A stretch of 33,109 nucleotides of DNA from Elusimicrobiota bacterium (lineage in GTDB: Bacteria; Elusimicrobiota; Elusimicrobia; UBA1565), in assembly GCA_016218495.1 (NCBI GenBank), contig JACRDU010000014.1:1-33109 (forward strand), given 5' to 3'. Shown piece by piece: positions 20,763 to 30,493 of this stretch. The translations under genes were made by a program, and so were the position numbers. The notes beneath the pieces are model-generated. The model did not search any database. It was given only the letters and a program-made list of their open reading frames with translations, and was not told where the DNA came from. Each line of letters opens with the position of its first letter. Position 1 is the stretch's first letter.

Positions 20763-23700
20763 TGAAGACCTTCCTTTATAAGAGCCTAGCCTCCCTCGTG
20801 GCCCTCTCGGCGGCCTTCCAGGCGCCCGCCGGCGTATTCGCGGCCGCCGTTTCGGACGAACGGCTGGTGAGCCTGTCGGACGGCTCGAAGGCCTTCATTT
20901 TTAAGCTGTCGGGATACGACGCGGCCAAAGACGGGGACATCTTTCTCGTCATGACGGACCGGGGCCGCAGGACCGTCTTCCGGCCCCAGGAAAATCCGTT
21001 GTCCGACGCCGAATGGCAAGGCTATAGCGGCGTCCGACTCCCTGTCCGCGCCCGCCCTACCAAGTTCCAGGTCGTCGCTCTCAATCCGGCCGCGGGGATC
21101 ATGGCCCCGGTCCAACCTCCCTCAACCCCGCGCGGCATCGTCATTCACAAAGCGCCTACGATGACCCTGAATCCGTACTCCGGTCTACGCCGGATTGTCG
21201 GAGAGCGGGCGTTCGGAATTCTCACGCTCAAGTTGGAGGCGAACGGGGACGCCAGAAACGGCTACGACCTCTATCCCACGGTCAAGGTCCAGGACATCGG
21301 AAGCGTGACCGGAAAGGGCCGGTGGGCTCCCGATTCTCCGGCGACCACCCTGAACTTCGAGGCCGCCAACATCTTTAAGGAGCGGATTTCCAAGGGCCTG
21401 GGGGCGGGGCTGGCCTCCGGATCGGTGACTCCCGGAGACAAGGTCTTCGTCACAGTGACTTTGCCCTCAGCATGGACGGAACGCCTGAAGTCTGGCGATT
21501 TCAGCTCCGCAGCTCAGGAGGCGATCGCCTCCGCTTCGGATGTGAAAGCCGAATTCAAGATTCCCTTAAAGCTCAAGCTCGACCCAAAGCGGGACCCCTT
21601 CGACATGACGGCCACTGTGGACCCGGTGGGGAGGACCGCGACCCTGATCGTGGATTCCGGGCAGTCGTGGCAGAAGCCGTACGGGCTCTTGCCAGTGACG
21701 TTTTCGGCCTTCGAGACGACGACTGGGCCGGACTTCAGCGGCTTCACTCTCAAGACATCCGGGGATTTCGACTTCATCCTCAAATCTCCCGTTTCGCTGG
21801 AAGTCACGAAGTCCGGGTCCTCGGCCAACGCCAAGATCGCCCTCAAGCCCTCCGCAGACTTCGCCGCCGAGGCGCTAAAACTCGCGGGCATCCCGACCGA
21901 CCTCAAAGACATCGTGACGCCGCTGCTCAAGTCCATCCGGATGGGGGAAGTCTCCATTCCCTCGTTATCGCTCGACGGTTCTCTCCCGGATGTCAACGTC
22001 AAGTTCCGCATCGACACGCCCAAGTGGGCCAAGGACTTCGACATCACGGTCCCCAAGGTCGATTTCAGCCTGCCCAGCGACTTCGGCGCGGCCATCGCCA
22101 AAGTGGTCTTCCCGGAATTGCGCGCGAACTTCGACGCCATCGCGCTGGGCCTCGCCTTGGGCGGCCTGAAAGGGCGCTGGACGTTGGTCGACCTTTCGGC
22201 GGATTGGGGCAGCCTCAAACTCGACGCGGAGGGCTCCGCCGACAAGGGCTACACCCTGGCCGGCGCCGCCGCGCTTAAGGACGCCGGAAGCTTCAAGATG
22301 GACGGCGCGTGGAGCGCCGCCAGCGCCGCCGCTCCCGCCGTCTTAAAGGTGGACAACGCCGCCGGCCCGGTCTTCGCCTCCCTCCTTGGGAATGCCTTCC
22401 CCAAAGACCTGTTGACGATGGACGACAAGATTACCGCCACGCTCGGCCTCGACCAGGCCTGGATAGACGCCCTCAAGCGCGGAGGGACCGCGTCAGGGAG
22501 GTCGGCACCGGCGAAGAGCTACAGCCTGGACTTCCTCGTCCCGTTCAAGGTCAAGCTCGACCCCAGACGGGAACCTTTCTCGATGACGGCCCGCGTAGAC
22601 GCCGTCGGCAAGACGGCCGGCGTCGCCTTCGACTCCGGGCAGACATGGAAACAGCCGTTCGGAGTGCTCCCGGCCGAGTTCTCCTCTTTCGACCTCACGA
22701 CCGGAGGAGGCTTCAAGGGCTTCACGCTCAAGACCTCCGGCTCGTTCGACTTCGTCGTGAAGTCTCCGGTGGACTTCGAGTACTCGCGATCGGCCGAGGG
22801 CGCCGCGAAGGCCGCGGTCAAACTCCGGCCCTCGAGCGACTTCGCGGCTGAGACTTTGAACCTCGCCGGCCTACCCGGCGAATTCCAGGATTTCCTGCGC
22901 CCGCTGCTGCGCTCGGTCAAGATGGGCGAGCTTTCGCTTTCTTCGTTCGCGCTCGACGGCTCCCTGCCCGACGTCCGGCTTAGCTTCCGCATCGACACGC
23001 CCCGCTGGGCCAAGGACTACGACATCACGGTGCCCAAGGTCGACCTAAAGGCGCCCCGGGCGTTCGCGGTGGAGGTGGGGAAGGTCGTCATCCCGGACCT
23101 GCGAGCCAACTTCGACGCCATCGCCCTGGGCCTGGCGCTGGGCGGGCTCAGCGGCCGCTGGACGCTCATCGACCTCGACACCGACTGGGGCGCCCTCCGG
23201 CTCGACGCCGAGGGATCGGCGGCGGCCGGCTACACGCTCGACGGCCGCGTGACTCTCGACGGCGTGGGGTCCTTCGCCGCCGACGGCGCCTGGAGCGCCG
23301 GCTCCGCCGACGCGCCGCTGGTCATGACGGTGGACAACGCGGCCAAGCCCCTCTTCGAGGCCTCGTTGGGGAAAGCCCTGCCCAAGGGCTGGGTGGGCCT
23401 CGGCGACAAGCTCACGCTGACCGTGGGCCTGGCCCCGGAGTGGATCGACGCGCTCAAGAAGGGCGCGGCGGCCCCGGCCGGGGCGGCTTCGCCGGGCCGC
23501 TACGACCTCGAAGTCTCGGTCCCGCTCACCCTCAAGATCGACCCGACGAAGGAGCCCTTCAAGCTCACCTCGCGCCTCAAGCCCACGGCGAACTCGACCT
23601 CGCTGACCCTGGACGCCGGCCAGCGCTGGGCCGAGCCCTTGGGCCTGCTGCCCGTCACCTTCCAGACGCTGGGGGTCTCCAGCGACCTCGCGCTCACGAC

Positions 23701-26700
23701 CTGGAAGGTCTCCGCGGCCGGAGACATGGACTTCTTCAAGCCCGTGCCGCTCTCGCTCGACGCCACCGTGGCCGACGGGAAGGTGAGCCTGCTCAAGCTC
23801 AACGCCTCGATCCCGGACGGTTTCTTGGACGCCGCGCTCGTCTCCGTGCCGCTGCCGGCCGCGGGGGCGGTCCCACTCGAGGAGCTCAAGTGGGCCCTCG
23901 GGGAATTCATCAAGAACGTCAAGCCCGGCTCCATCGACATCACGCTGCCCGGCTTCGACGCCAAGGCCGTGGACCTGGGCCTCAAGTTCAGCGTGGAGCT
24001 CCCAAACTGGCGCCACGACTTCGACGTGAGGATCCCGGGCGTGACCCTCAAGGACCTCGGCAAGATCTCGACGGCCCTCGGCGACGCCGTCATCCCGGTC
24101 CTCATCGCCAACATCGACAAAATCACCGCGGGCCTGATTTTCAAAGGAATCTCGGGCAAGTGGCGCCTGGGCAGCCTCGACCTCGGAGTCGCCTCCGCCG
24201 TCTTCGACGCGGAGGGGGACGCGCAGAAGGGGTACGCCTTGACCGGGAAGGTCACGGTCAAAGAGGCCGGCGACTTGACCGTCGACGGCTTCTGGAGCCC
24301 GTCGACCCCGCTCGAGCCCATCACATTCACGACCGACAACGTCTTCAAGACGGCGATGGAGAAATCCCTCGCCAGGCTCGTTCCCAAGGACTGGCTGAGC
24401 TTCGGCGACAAGATCACGGCGAAGGTCGGGCTCGCCCCATCCTGGGTCGAGCGTCTCAAGCGGGGCGGCCGGGCCGCCTCGCAATCGACGGAGTGGGGCG
24501 AGGAGAAAATCTCCCTCGAAGTGACGATGCCCCTTACCCTCAAATTCGACCCCACGAAGCCCGCCTTCAAGATGACGGCCAAGGCCGAGCCGCTCGACAG
24601 CCTGCTCTCCCTTACTTTCGATCCCGGCCAGACCTGGGACAAGCCGCTCGGGCTCATCCCCGCCAAGTTCGACCGGCTCTCCGTCGGCGCGGACCCCTCT
24701 TTCACCACGCTCTCCATCGCCGCCGAAGGAGACCTCGACTTCCTCGTCCCCTGCTCCGCCGCGCTCAAGGGCGAGGCGAAGGGAGGCAATCCCGCCGCAT
24801 TCAGCGCGGCCCTGCGCCCCAAGAACGGGAACATCGTCGAGGCCCTCCTAAAGGGCCGCGTGCCGGCCGCCATGCAGGCCCTCGTCAACGGCCTCCTGCC
24901 AGGCACGGTCGTCGAGGAGCTCTCCGTGCTGACGAACCCGGCGAAGTCCAAGCCGGACGTCCGGCTCAAGTTCACGATGGCGAAGGACTCGCTCTCGCAG
25001 AAGTTCGACATCCTCGTCACGGAGACCGACCTCTCCACCCCCGACGACTTCGCCGCGAAGGCCGCCCCGCAGGTCGTCGACCAGCTTTCGAGCGGCGCCA
25101 TCGGCGGCGCGGCCACGGACGTGCTCGACAAGCTGGGGCTCACCGGCGACTGGACCATCGTGAACGTCAACCTGGCCGACAAGCTCGTCTTGACGGCGCG
25201 CGCCAAGGGTTCGCCCAAGAAGGGCTACGACCTCTCGGCCGCCTTCAAGCCGCTGGTCTTCGACAAGACGACCCTCACCGGCCGCTGGGAGCCGGCCAAG
25301 CCGACCGACCCCGTCAAGCTCACCGCCGACAAGAACGTCTTCAAGCCGCTCTTCGAGAAGACCCTCGGCGCCCAGCTTCCTCCGGGCTGGATCACCCTCA
25401 AAGACGAGCTCTTCGTCACCGTCACCCTGCCGTCGAAGGCCGTGGACGCCTTGAAGAGCGGCGGCGCGGGCGCGGACTCGGGCGCGTCCGGCGCCGACGG
25501 CCTGCAGATCGAGCTGGGTTTCCCCGTCAAGCTCAAGATCGACCCCACGAAGAAGGCCTTCGACATGGTGGCGAGCGTCTTCCCGCTCCAGGGGCAGGCT
25601 CAATTGGCCCTCGACGCCGGCCAAACCTGGGAGAAGCCCTACGGCTTCATCCCCGCCACCTTCAACACTCTTTCGGCCGCCTCCGACCCCAGCTTCACCC
25701 AGGTCACCGTCCACGGGGAGGGAAGCTCGGATTTCCTCGAGGGCTCGAAGCTCGAGTTCGAAGTGGATGTCGTCACGGTCAAGGACCAGAGCCCGAAGCT
25801 AAACATCAAGACCAAACCCAGCCCCGACCTGGTCAAGGCAATCGTCAACAAGGTCAAGCTGCCGGCCACGCTGGCCGCGGTGCTGCCGGACATCAAGCTC
25901 GAGCGCTTCGAGATCAACCCCAATTTCGCCAGCCTCGCCTCGGGCGGCGGGGCGCCGGACGCCGAGCTCCGCTTGAGCCTCAACCACGAGCTGACCGGAA
26001 AGATCGAGCTCCAGGCCAAGATCCCCGCGGGCAATCTCAACGACCCCGCCAAGTTCGCCCAGCTCGCCGCCGAGCAAATCGCCTCCCAGATCCAGAAGGT
26101 GGCCGACCTCGGCCCGGGCCTCGTCAAAAACGCGGGCAAGAAGCTCACGGACGCCGCCCAAGACCCCGCCGGCACCGCCGAGGACAGTGTCAAGAAGGGC
26201 CTCAAGACGGCCGAAGAGCTCGGAGAGTCGGTCGAGGACTTCGCCAAGGACCCGTGGGGGAAGTCCAAGGACCTGGCTGAGGGCGCGGCCGACGCGGCGG
26301 CCTCGCTCGGGCAAGGCATCGCCGACGCCGTGGAGAGCCGGCTCTCCGCCGTGCTCAGCGACCCCGTCGGAGCCGCGGAGGAGGCCGCCAAGAAGGCGCT
26401 GGCGGCGGCCGAGGCGGTCCTCGAATCGGCCGCGGAGCTGCTCGAGGACGCCATCGAGTTCCTCGGGGACCTCGTCAGCGACGGCTGGGCCGTCTTGACC
26501 GGCGGCGAGACGAAGAAGGAGAAGGCCGAGCGCAAGAGGCGCGAGGCGGAAGAGGAGAAGGCCCGCGCCGAGAGGGAGGTGTGGGAGGCTCAGCGCAAGG
26601 TCCGTGAAGCCGGCAAGCTGGCGGGGCTGCGGACCCGTCTCAAGCAGGCCCGCTCCCTGGGCGATTGCGACTCCATCCTCGAGACGATGCGCGGCGACCG

Positions 26701-29700
26701 CGACCATTTCATCGCCAACATCTCGGGCCGGGACTTCTTCTGGTTCGCCTCCGCCGACTTCGCGAAGGCCGTGGCCGACGTCAAAGACGGCATCCAGAAG
26801 GCGCTCGACGCCAGCGCCGGCGCGAAAGGGCTCATTGCGGCCCGCATCGACCGGGCTTCGACGGCCGCCCAGCTCAAGGACCTGGCCAAGCTGCTGGCCG
26901 GCATCCCCGTCTCGGGCCTGCCCGACGCCTCGTCCCTCACCGACGACGACCGCGCGGCCCTCAAGGAGCAGCTCGACGGGCGCATTGCCGCGCGCTCGCG
27001 GGAGACCCGGGACTGGTACGATTCGCTCTTGAATCGGGCCGTGGAGCAGGAGGCCCTCTCCGCCATCGCCTCCTCCTGGAACGGGGACGCCGTCCCCGAC
27101 CACCCCGAGAAGGCCCTCCTCAACGAGAGCGACCGCAAGGCGCTCCAACCGGCCTACGACAAGAAGATGGCCGATCTGGCCGCGAAGGTCCTCAAGGGCA
27201 ACCTGTCCAGCCTCCAGCAGTTCATCACCACCTCCGAAGGCTTCCGGAAGGTGCGCCTCTACATCGAGGGCAAGGCCGACCTCGCCTCGGTGCGGCCATA
27301 TCCGTTCGGCGACATCCGCGTCCTCTCGGCGGCCCAGCTCAAGGAGCTCAAGGCCGGACTCGAGAAGTACGGCGGGAAGTACTTCCAGGCCGACCGCATC
27401 CGCGACTACATGAACCGGTCCGACGCCTCGGCGGACGAACTGTACAAGCTCAAAGACATGCTCAACGGCTACGGGACCGCCGGTCTCCCTGCGGAGCTCG
27501 GCAACCGCTCGACGATGTTCACGGAGCAGAGCACGGCCCTGTTGAGCGAGCTCAAGGACGTGATGATCCCGTTCACGGCGCTCGCGAACGCGCGTGCCTG
27601 GCTGGGCATGAACGACCCGATCAGGGCCCGCTGGGTCTTGGAGTGCGGCCGCCGAGAACCGGCCTGCACGATCTTGGATGTGCCCGTCGACAAGCTGCCG
27701 GCCGCGACGGCGGCGATCATAAAGTTGGAAGCCGAGGCCAAGCTGGCCGAGCTCGAGGAACTGCGCCCCAAGGTCCGCGAGAAGATCAAGGCCCTAGTGG
27801 CCGAGTCCCCTTCCTTGAAATCGCTCGACGCCTGGAGCCGCTATGTTTGCTCGACTCCTCAGGGCGAGAAGCCGACGGCGGACGCGCCATCGAAGGCGGT
27901 CCTGACTGACGAGGACACGAGCGACATCTGTTGGAAGGACATTTATCCGCGGCGCGACCAGGCGAAGGCGGTCGCCGACGCCCTCGCCGCGGCCCAAACC
28001 GACGACGAAGTCCGCGCCGTGGGCGAGAAGGTCAAGGCGGCGAAGCTCATGAATGCTTCGATCAAGGCCGATTATGAGGCGCAAATCGCGGCCCGACTCT
28101 ACGCGTCCGCCTACGGGCGTTTCTATGAATCCATCAAGGGCGCATGGACGGTCGCGGAGATGAAGGCTTTGCTGAAAAAGGTGGAGTCGACCGAGTTCAC
28201 CAAGGCGGACAAGGACAAGCTGGTCGCGACCATCGCCGACTTCCAGAGCGGCCTGGCCCGGCGGCACAAGGACAACTTCTCGACCAACACGTCCCTCGCC
28301 GTCCGGGACGAGGAGTTCAAGTCCGTCCTCAGCGGCATCGCGGACTCCGACGCGCTCAGCGAGGCCGACAAATCCGAGCTGCGCAAGGCGGTCGAAGCCC
28401 GCAAGGCCACCCTCAAAGTGGTGGGGTCGTTCGAGGCCATGAGGGAGGTCCGCGATCGGATCGAGGGGATCAAGGGGGACGTGCCTCCCTTCGGGCACAT
28501 GGACACGACTCTCACCGCATTCCTCGACAAAGGCGTCAGCGGCGGCTATGACCTCGGCGAGTATTCCATGCTTTCCGACGACGACAAGAAGGCCCTCCGC
28601 GCGGAGCTCAAGGCCGCGGTGGACGGCGGCAAGGAACGGCTCAAGGCCGCCGTCAAACGGGTCTCCGACATGATCGCCGGCGCGGCGAACGGGGCGGAGC
28701 TGGCCTGGGTCAAGAAGCGCGTCGATGACGGCACGTTCACCTACGGCTTTTCGGACGCCGACAAGAAGAGCCTCCTCGACGCCTGCGCCAAACGGGCGAA
28801 GGAATTTACCGGCCTGCAAGGCGACCCCGATGTCGCGGATTACATGATGCAGGTCAAGAGCGCGGTCCAAACGGCGACCCTTGACTACATCATCACGTCC
28901 GCCTCCTCCCGGAAACTCCGAGGCGACAGCGGGTACGACAAGGTCCTGACCGCCGCCCGTAACCGCTACCCGGAGGTCTTGAAGGCCGAGTCGATGGAAT
29001 GGGTCGCCGCCAAGCGCAAGACCTGGGCGGACGCCACCACAACGGATTCGCTCAAATACGATGCGACTCGAATCAAGAGCTACGCGAAGTCTCTCTATGG
29101 CGGGACTCGGTTCATTTCCGAGGCGGATGAAAAGCAACTCCTCAAGGAGCTTGATGCCCGGCTGGCCGAGCTCAAGGAACTCGAGGCGGCGGCCACGATT
29201 TCCCAGGCCGAGGGGACCGCGGAACTCGCCCGTCAAATCCTGGCCAAGAAGTTCCGGGCCTGGATCGTCGTTGAGACGGACCCAGCCCGCCTTAAGACCT
29301 GTTCCGACCTCCTTCTCAAAGCCGGGAAGTCGGTCGCCGCTCCCTCCGGAGCGGCCTGGATGAATGACGCGGCTCGAGACTTGCCCGAGGCGAAGAGAAA
29401 AGCCCTGGCCACCCTCGCGACCGAGCGGGCGTCGACGTTGGAGGCCGAGAAGAAGAGGGCGGACGCCGAGGCTCTCGTCAAGAAATTCAAGGACTGGATC
29501 GTCGCGGAATCTGGCATTTCCCGCCTCCAAGCCTGCACCGACCTCCTGACCTCCTACCCCAAGTCCGCGACTCCGCCAGACGGGGCGAGTTGGATGAAAG
29601 GCGCCGCCCTCGCCGACGTATCGGCCGCCGACCGCAAGGCGCTCGCCGTCCAGGCTTCGGAACGCAAGCAGGAGCTCCAAAGGACGGTTTTCACCAAATT

Positions 29701-30493
29701 CTGGGATTGGATCGCCAAAGAGAGCAACGTGGACAAGCTCAAGGCGTGCCAGGATGTCTTGGAGAAGTTTCCCAGGTACGCTTCCCCGCCGACGGGGGCC
29801 GACTGGATGAAGACCGGCGCCGGCGATATCGAGGCGGCCTCCCGGACGTCGCTGGCTTCCCAAGCAGCGGGTGAGATCAAGAGGATCGCCGCATACATGA
29901 AGAAGGCCGAGAGCGAGGGCGCCCTCAAGAAGTTCCGCGATTGGCTCGCCGCGGAGACGGACCCGGCCCGCGTCCAGACCGCCTCCAACCTCCTGAGCAA
30001 GTATCCGAGCTCCGTCACGCCGCCCTCGGGCGCCGACTGGATGAAGGACAGCGCGAAGATCCTCAACGACGCCGACCGCAAGACCGCGGCCGCTGAAGCG
30101 GCGGCGCGGGTCACCAAGGCGACCTTGGAGAAGGCCAAGAACACGATCGGGCCCATCTACACGATGGTGCTGGGGCGCGGGGCGGACGACGACGGGCTCA
30201 AGTGGTACTGGAGCCAGTGGGACTCTCTGGGCAAGGTCGGGGTCGCCAAGGAGCTCCTGGCGTCCGGGGAATTCAAAGGGAAAGGCCGGCGGGACAAGAT
30301 CAAGGCGATGTACCGCATCATCCTGGGGCGCTACGCGGATTCCGGAGGGGAGGACTGGTATTACAAGAAGTTGGACATGTGGGAGATTGAGGACGTCGCC
30401 AAGGACCTGGCCGGCAGCGACGAGTTCAACAGACGCCCATCGGCGGACCGGGACTTCGTGCAGGGGCTCATCGACGCGGGAGCGCTCAAGTGA
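20762..30493 (+). CDS. Giant secreted repeat protein with C-terminal DUF4214-like repeats
   Basis: 3243 residues with an N-terminal signal peptide (FLYKSLASLVALSAAFQAPAGVFA). Layout: a unique N-terminal segment to about 150; five beta-rich repeats of about 330 residues (about 150-1775), with anchor LKLDP.RDPF.MTA at residues 271, 597, 924, 1260 and 1591; Ala/Glu/Lys-rich amphipathic helices (about 1780-1910); a charged coiled coil (about 1915-1960); a long helical region; four helical repeats of about 71-78 residues near 2830-3120; and two DUF4214-like units at the end (IYTMVLGRGADDDGLKWY, MYRIILGRYADSGGEDWY). DUF4214 occurs in S-layer and adhesin proteins. The ATG overlaps the barrel stop (TGATG); the same frame open back to 20363 is rejected. 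Surface adhesion or envelope bridging is inferred. Confidence 0.85.
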   Translation: MKTFLYKSLASLVALSAAFQAPAGVFAAAVSDERLVSLSDGSKAFIFKLSGYDAAKDGDIFLVMTDRGRRTVFRPQENPLSDAEWQGYSGVRLPVRARPTKFQVVALNPAAGIMAPVQPPSTPRGIVIHKAPTMTLNPYSGLRRIVGERAFGILTLKLEANGDARNGYDLYPTVKVQDIGSVTGKGRWAPDSPATTLNFEAANIFKERISKGLGAGLASGSVTPGDKVFVTVTLPSAWTERLKSGDFSSAAQEAIASASDVKAEFKIPLKLKLDPKRDPFDMTATVDPVGRTATLIVDSGQSWQKPYGLLPVTFSAFETTTGPDFSGFTLKTSGDFDFILKSPVSLEVTKSGSSANAKIALKPSADFAAEALKLAGIPTDLKDIVTPLLKSIRMGEVSIPSLSLDGSLPDVNVKFRIDTPKWAKDFDITVPKVDFSLPSDFGAAIAKVVFPELRANFDAIALGLALGGLKGRWTLVDLSADWGSLKLDAEGSADKGYTLAGAAALKDAGSFKMDGAWSAASAAAPAVLKVDNAAGPVFASLLGNAFPKDLLTMDDKITATLGLDQAWIDALKRGGTASGRSAPAKSYSLDFLVPFKVKLDPRREPFSMTARVDAVGKTAGVAFDSGQTWKQPFGVLPAEFSSFDLTTGGGFKGFTLKTSGSFDFVVKSPVDFEYSRSAEGAAKAAVKLRPSSDFAAETLNLAGLPGEFQDFLRPLLRSVKMGELSLSSFALDGSLPDVRLSFRIDTPRWAKDYDITVPKVDLKAPRAFAVEVGKVVIPDLRANFDAIALGLALGGLSGRWTLIDLDTDWGALRLDAEGSAAAGYTLDGRVTLDGVGSFAADGAWSAGSADAPLVMTVDNAAKPLFEASLGKALPKGWVGLGDKLTLTVGLAPEWIDALKKGAAAPAGAASPGRYDLEVSVPLTLKIDPTKEPFKLTSRLKPTANSTSLTLDAGQRWAEPLGLLPVTFQTLGVSSDLALTTWKVSAAGDMDFFKPVPLSLDATVADGKVSLLKLNASIPDGFLDAALVSVPLPAAGAVPLEELKWALGEFIKNVKPGSIDITLPGFDAKAVDLGLKFSVELPNWRHDFDVRIPGVTLKDLGKISTALGDAVIPVLIANIDKITAGLIFKGISGKWRLGSLDLGVASAVFDAEGDAQKGYALTGKVTVKEAGDLTVDGFWSPSTPLEPITFTTDNVFKTAMEKSLARLVPKDWLSFGDKITAKVGLAPSWVERLKRGGRAASQSTEWGEEKISLEVTMPLTLKFDPTKPAFKMTAKAEPLDSLLSLTFDPGQTWDKPLGLIPAKFDRLSVGADPSFTTLSIAAEGDLDFLVPCSAALKGEAKGGNPAAFSAALRPKNGNIVEALLKGRVPAAMQALVNGLLPGTVVEELSVLTNPAKSKPDVRLKFTMAKDSLSQKFDILVTETDLSTPDDFAAKAAPQVVDQLSSGAIGGAATDVLDKLGLTGDWTIVNVNLADKLVLTARAKGSPKKGYDLSAAFKPLVFDKTTLTGRWEPAKPTDPVKLTADKNVFKPLFEKTLGAQLPPGWITLKDELFVTVTLPSKAVDALKSGGAGADSGASGADGLQIELGFPVKLKIDPTKKAFDMVASVFPLQGQAQLALDAGQTWEKPYGFIPATFNTLSAASDPSFTQVTVHGEGSSDFLEGSKLEFEVDVVTVKDQSPKLNIKTKPSPDLVKAIVNKVKLPATLAAVLPDIKLERFEINPNFASLASGGGAPDAELRLSLNHELTGKIELQAKIPAGNLNDPAKFAQLAAEQIASQIQKVADLGPGLVKNAGKKLTDAAQDPAGTAEDSVKKGLKTAEELGESVEDFAKDPWGKSKDLAEGAADAAASLGQGIADAVESRLSAVLSDPVGAAEEAAKKALAAAEAVLESAAELLEDAIEFLGDLVSDGWAVLTGGETKKEKAERKRREAEEEKARAEREVWEAQRKVREAGKLAGLRTRLKQARSLGDCDSILETMRGDRDHFIANISGRDFFWFASADFAKAVADVKDGIQKALDASAGAKGLIAARIDRASTAAQLKDLAKLLAGIPVSGLPDASSLTDDDRAALKEQLDGRIAARSRETRDWYDSLLNRAVEQEALSAIASSWNGDAVPDHPEKALLNESDRKALQPAYDKKMADLAAKVLKGNLSSLQQFITTSEGFRKVRLYIEGKADLASVRPYPFGDIRVLSAAQLKELKAGLEKYGGKYFQADRIRDYMNRSDASADELYKLKDMLNGYGTAGLPAELGNRSTMFTEQSTALLSELKDVMIPFTALANARAWLGMNDPIRARWVLECGRREPACTILDVPVDKLPAATAAIIKLEAEAKLAELEELRPKVREKIKALVAESPSLKSLDAWSRYVCSTPQGEKPTADAPSKAVLTDEDTSDICWKDIYPRRDQAKAVADALAAAQTDDEVRAVGEKVKAAKLMNASIKADYEAQIAARLYASAYGRFYESIKGAWTVAEMKALLKKVESTEFTKADKDKLVATIADFQSGLARRHKDNFSTNTSLAVRDEEFKSVLSGIADSDALSEADKSELRKAVEARKATLKVVGSFEAMREVRDRIEGIKGDVPPFGHMDTTLTAFLDKGVSGGYDLGEYSMLSDDDKKALRAELKAAVDGGKERLKAAVKRVSDMIAGAANGAELAWVKKRVDDGTFTYGFSDADKKSLLDACAKRAKEFTGLQGDPDVADYMMQVKSAVQTATLDYIITSASSRKLRGDSGYDKVLTAARNRYPEVLKAESMEWVAAKRKTWADATTTDSLKYDATRIKSYAKSLYGGTRFISEADEKQLLKELDARLAELKELEAAATISQAEGTAELARQILAKKFRAWIVVETDPARLKTCSDLLLKAGKSVAAPSGAAWMNDAARDLPEAKRKALATLATERASTLEAEKKRADAEALVKKFKDWIVAESGISRLQACTDLLTSYPKSATPPDGASWMKGAALADVSAADRKALAVQASERKQELQRTVFTKFWDWIAKESNVDKLKACQDVLEKFPRYASPPTGADWMKTGAGDIEAASRTSLASQAAGEIKRIAAYMKKAESEGALKKFRDWLAAETDPARVQTASNLLSKYPSSVTPPSGADWMKDSAKILNDADRKTAAAEAAARVTKATLEKAKNTIGPIYTMVLGRGADDDGLKWYWSQWDSLGKVGVAKELLASGEFKGKGRRDKIKAMYRIILGRYADSGGEDWYYKKLDMWEIEDVAKDLAGSDEFNRRPSADRDFVQGLIDAGALK
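21207..26090 (+). repeat. Five tandem ~980-bp coding repeats
   Basis: Diverged repeats with anchors at 21572, 22550, 23531, 24539 and 25532 (spacing 978, 981, 1008, 993 nt). Each unit has a GRWTL..LD..W..L.LDAEGS..GYTL half and a KLDP...PF.MTA half ending in FRIDTP.WAKDYDITVPKVD. Repeats 2 and 3 are most alike; the fifth is most diverged. All remain in frame, so copy number changes would preserve the protein. Confidence 0.85.
29252..30130 (+). repeat. Four tandem helical coding repeats (71-78 residues)
   Basis: Units begin F.(A/D)W at 29252, 29486, 29699 and 29933 (spacing 234, 213, 234 nt). Shared pattern: F.DWI..E....L..C.DLL..YP....PP.GA.WM, then an acidic helix ending D.KALA..A.ER. They directly precede the DUF4214-like units and may be a stalk. 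Confidence 0.75.

Noticed and set aside
21207-26090. CRISPR-like or non-coding repeats
   Set aside because: Repeats are about 980 bp, diverged, in frame throughout and part of one protein; no CRISPR array was found anywhere in the window.
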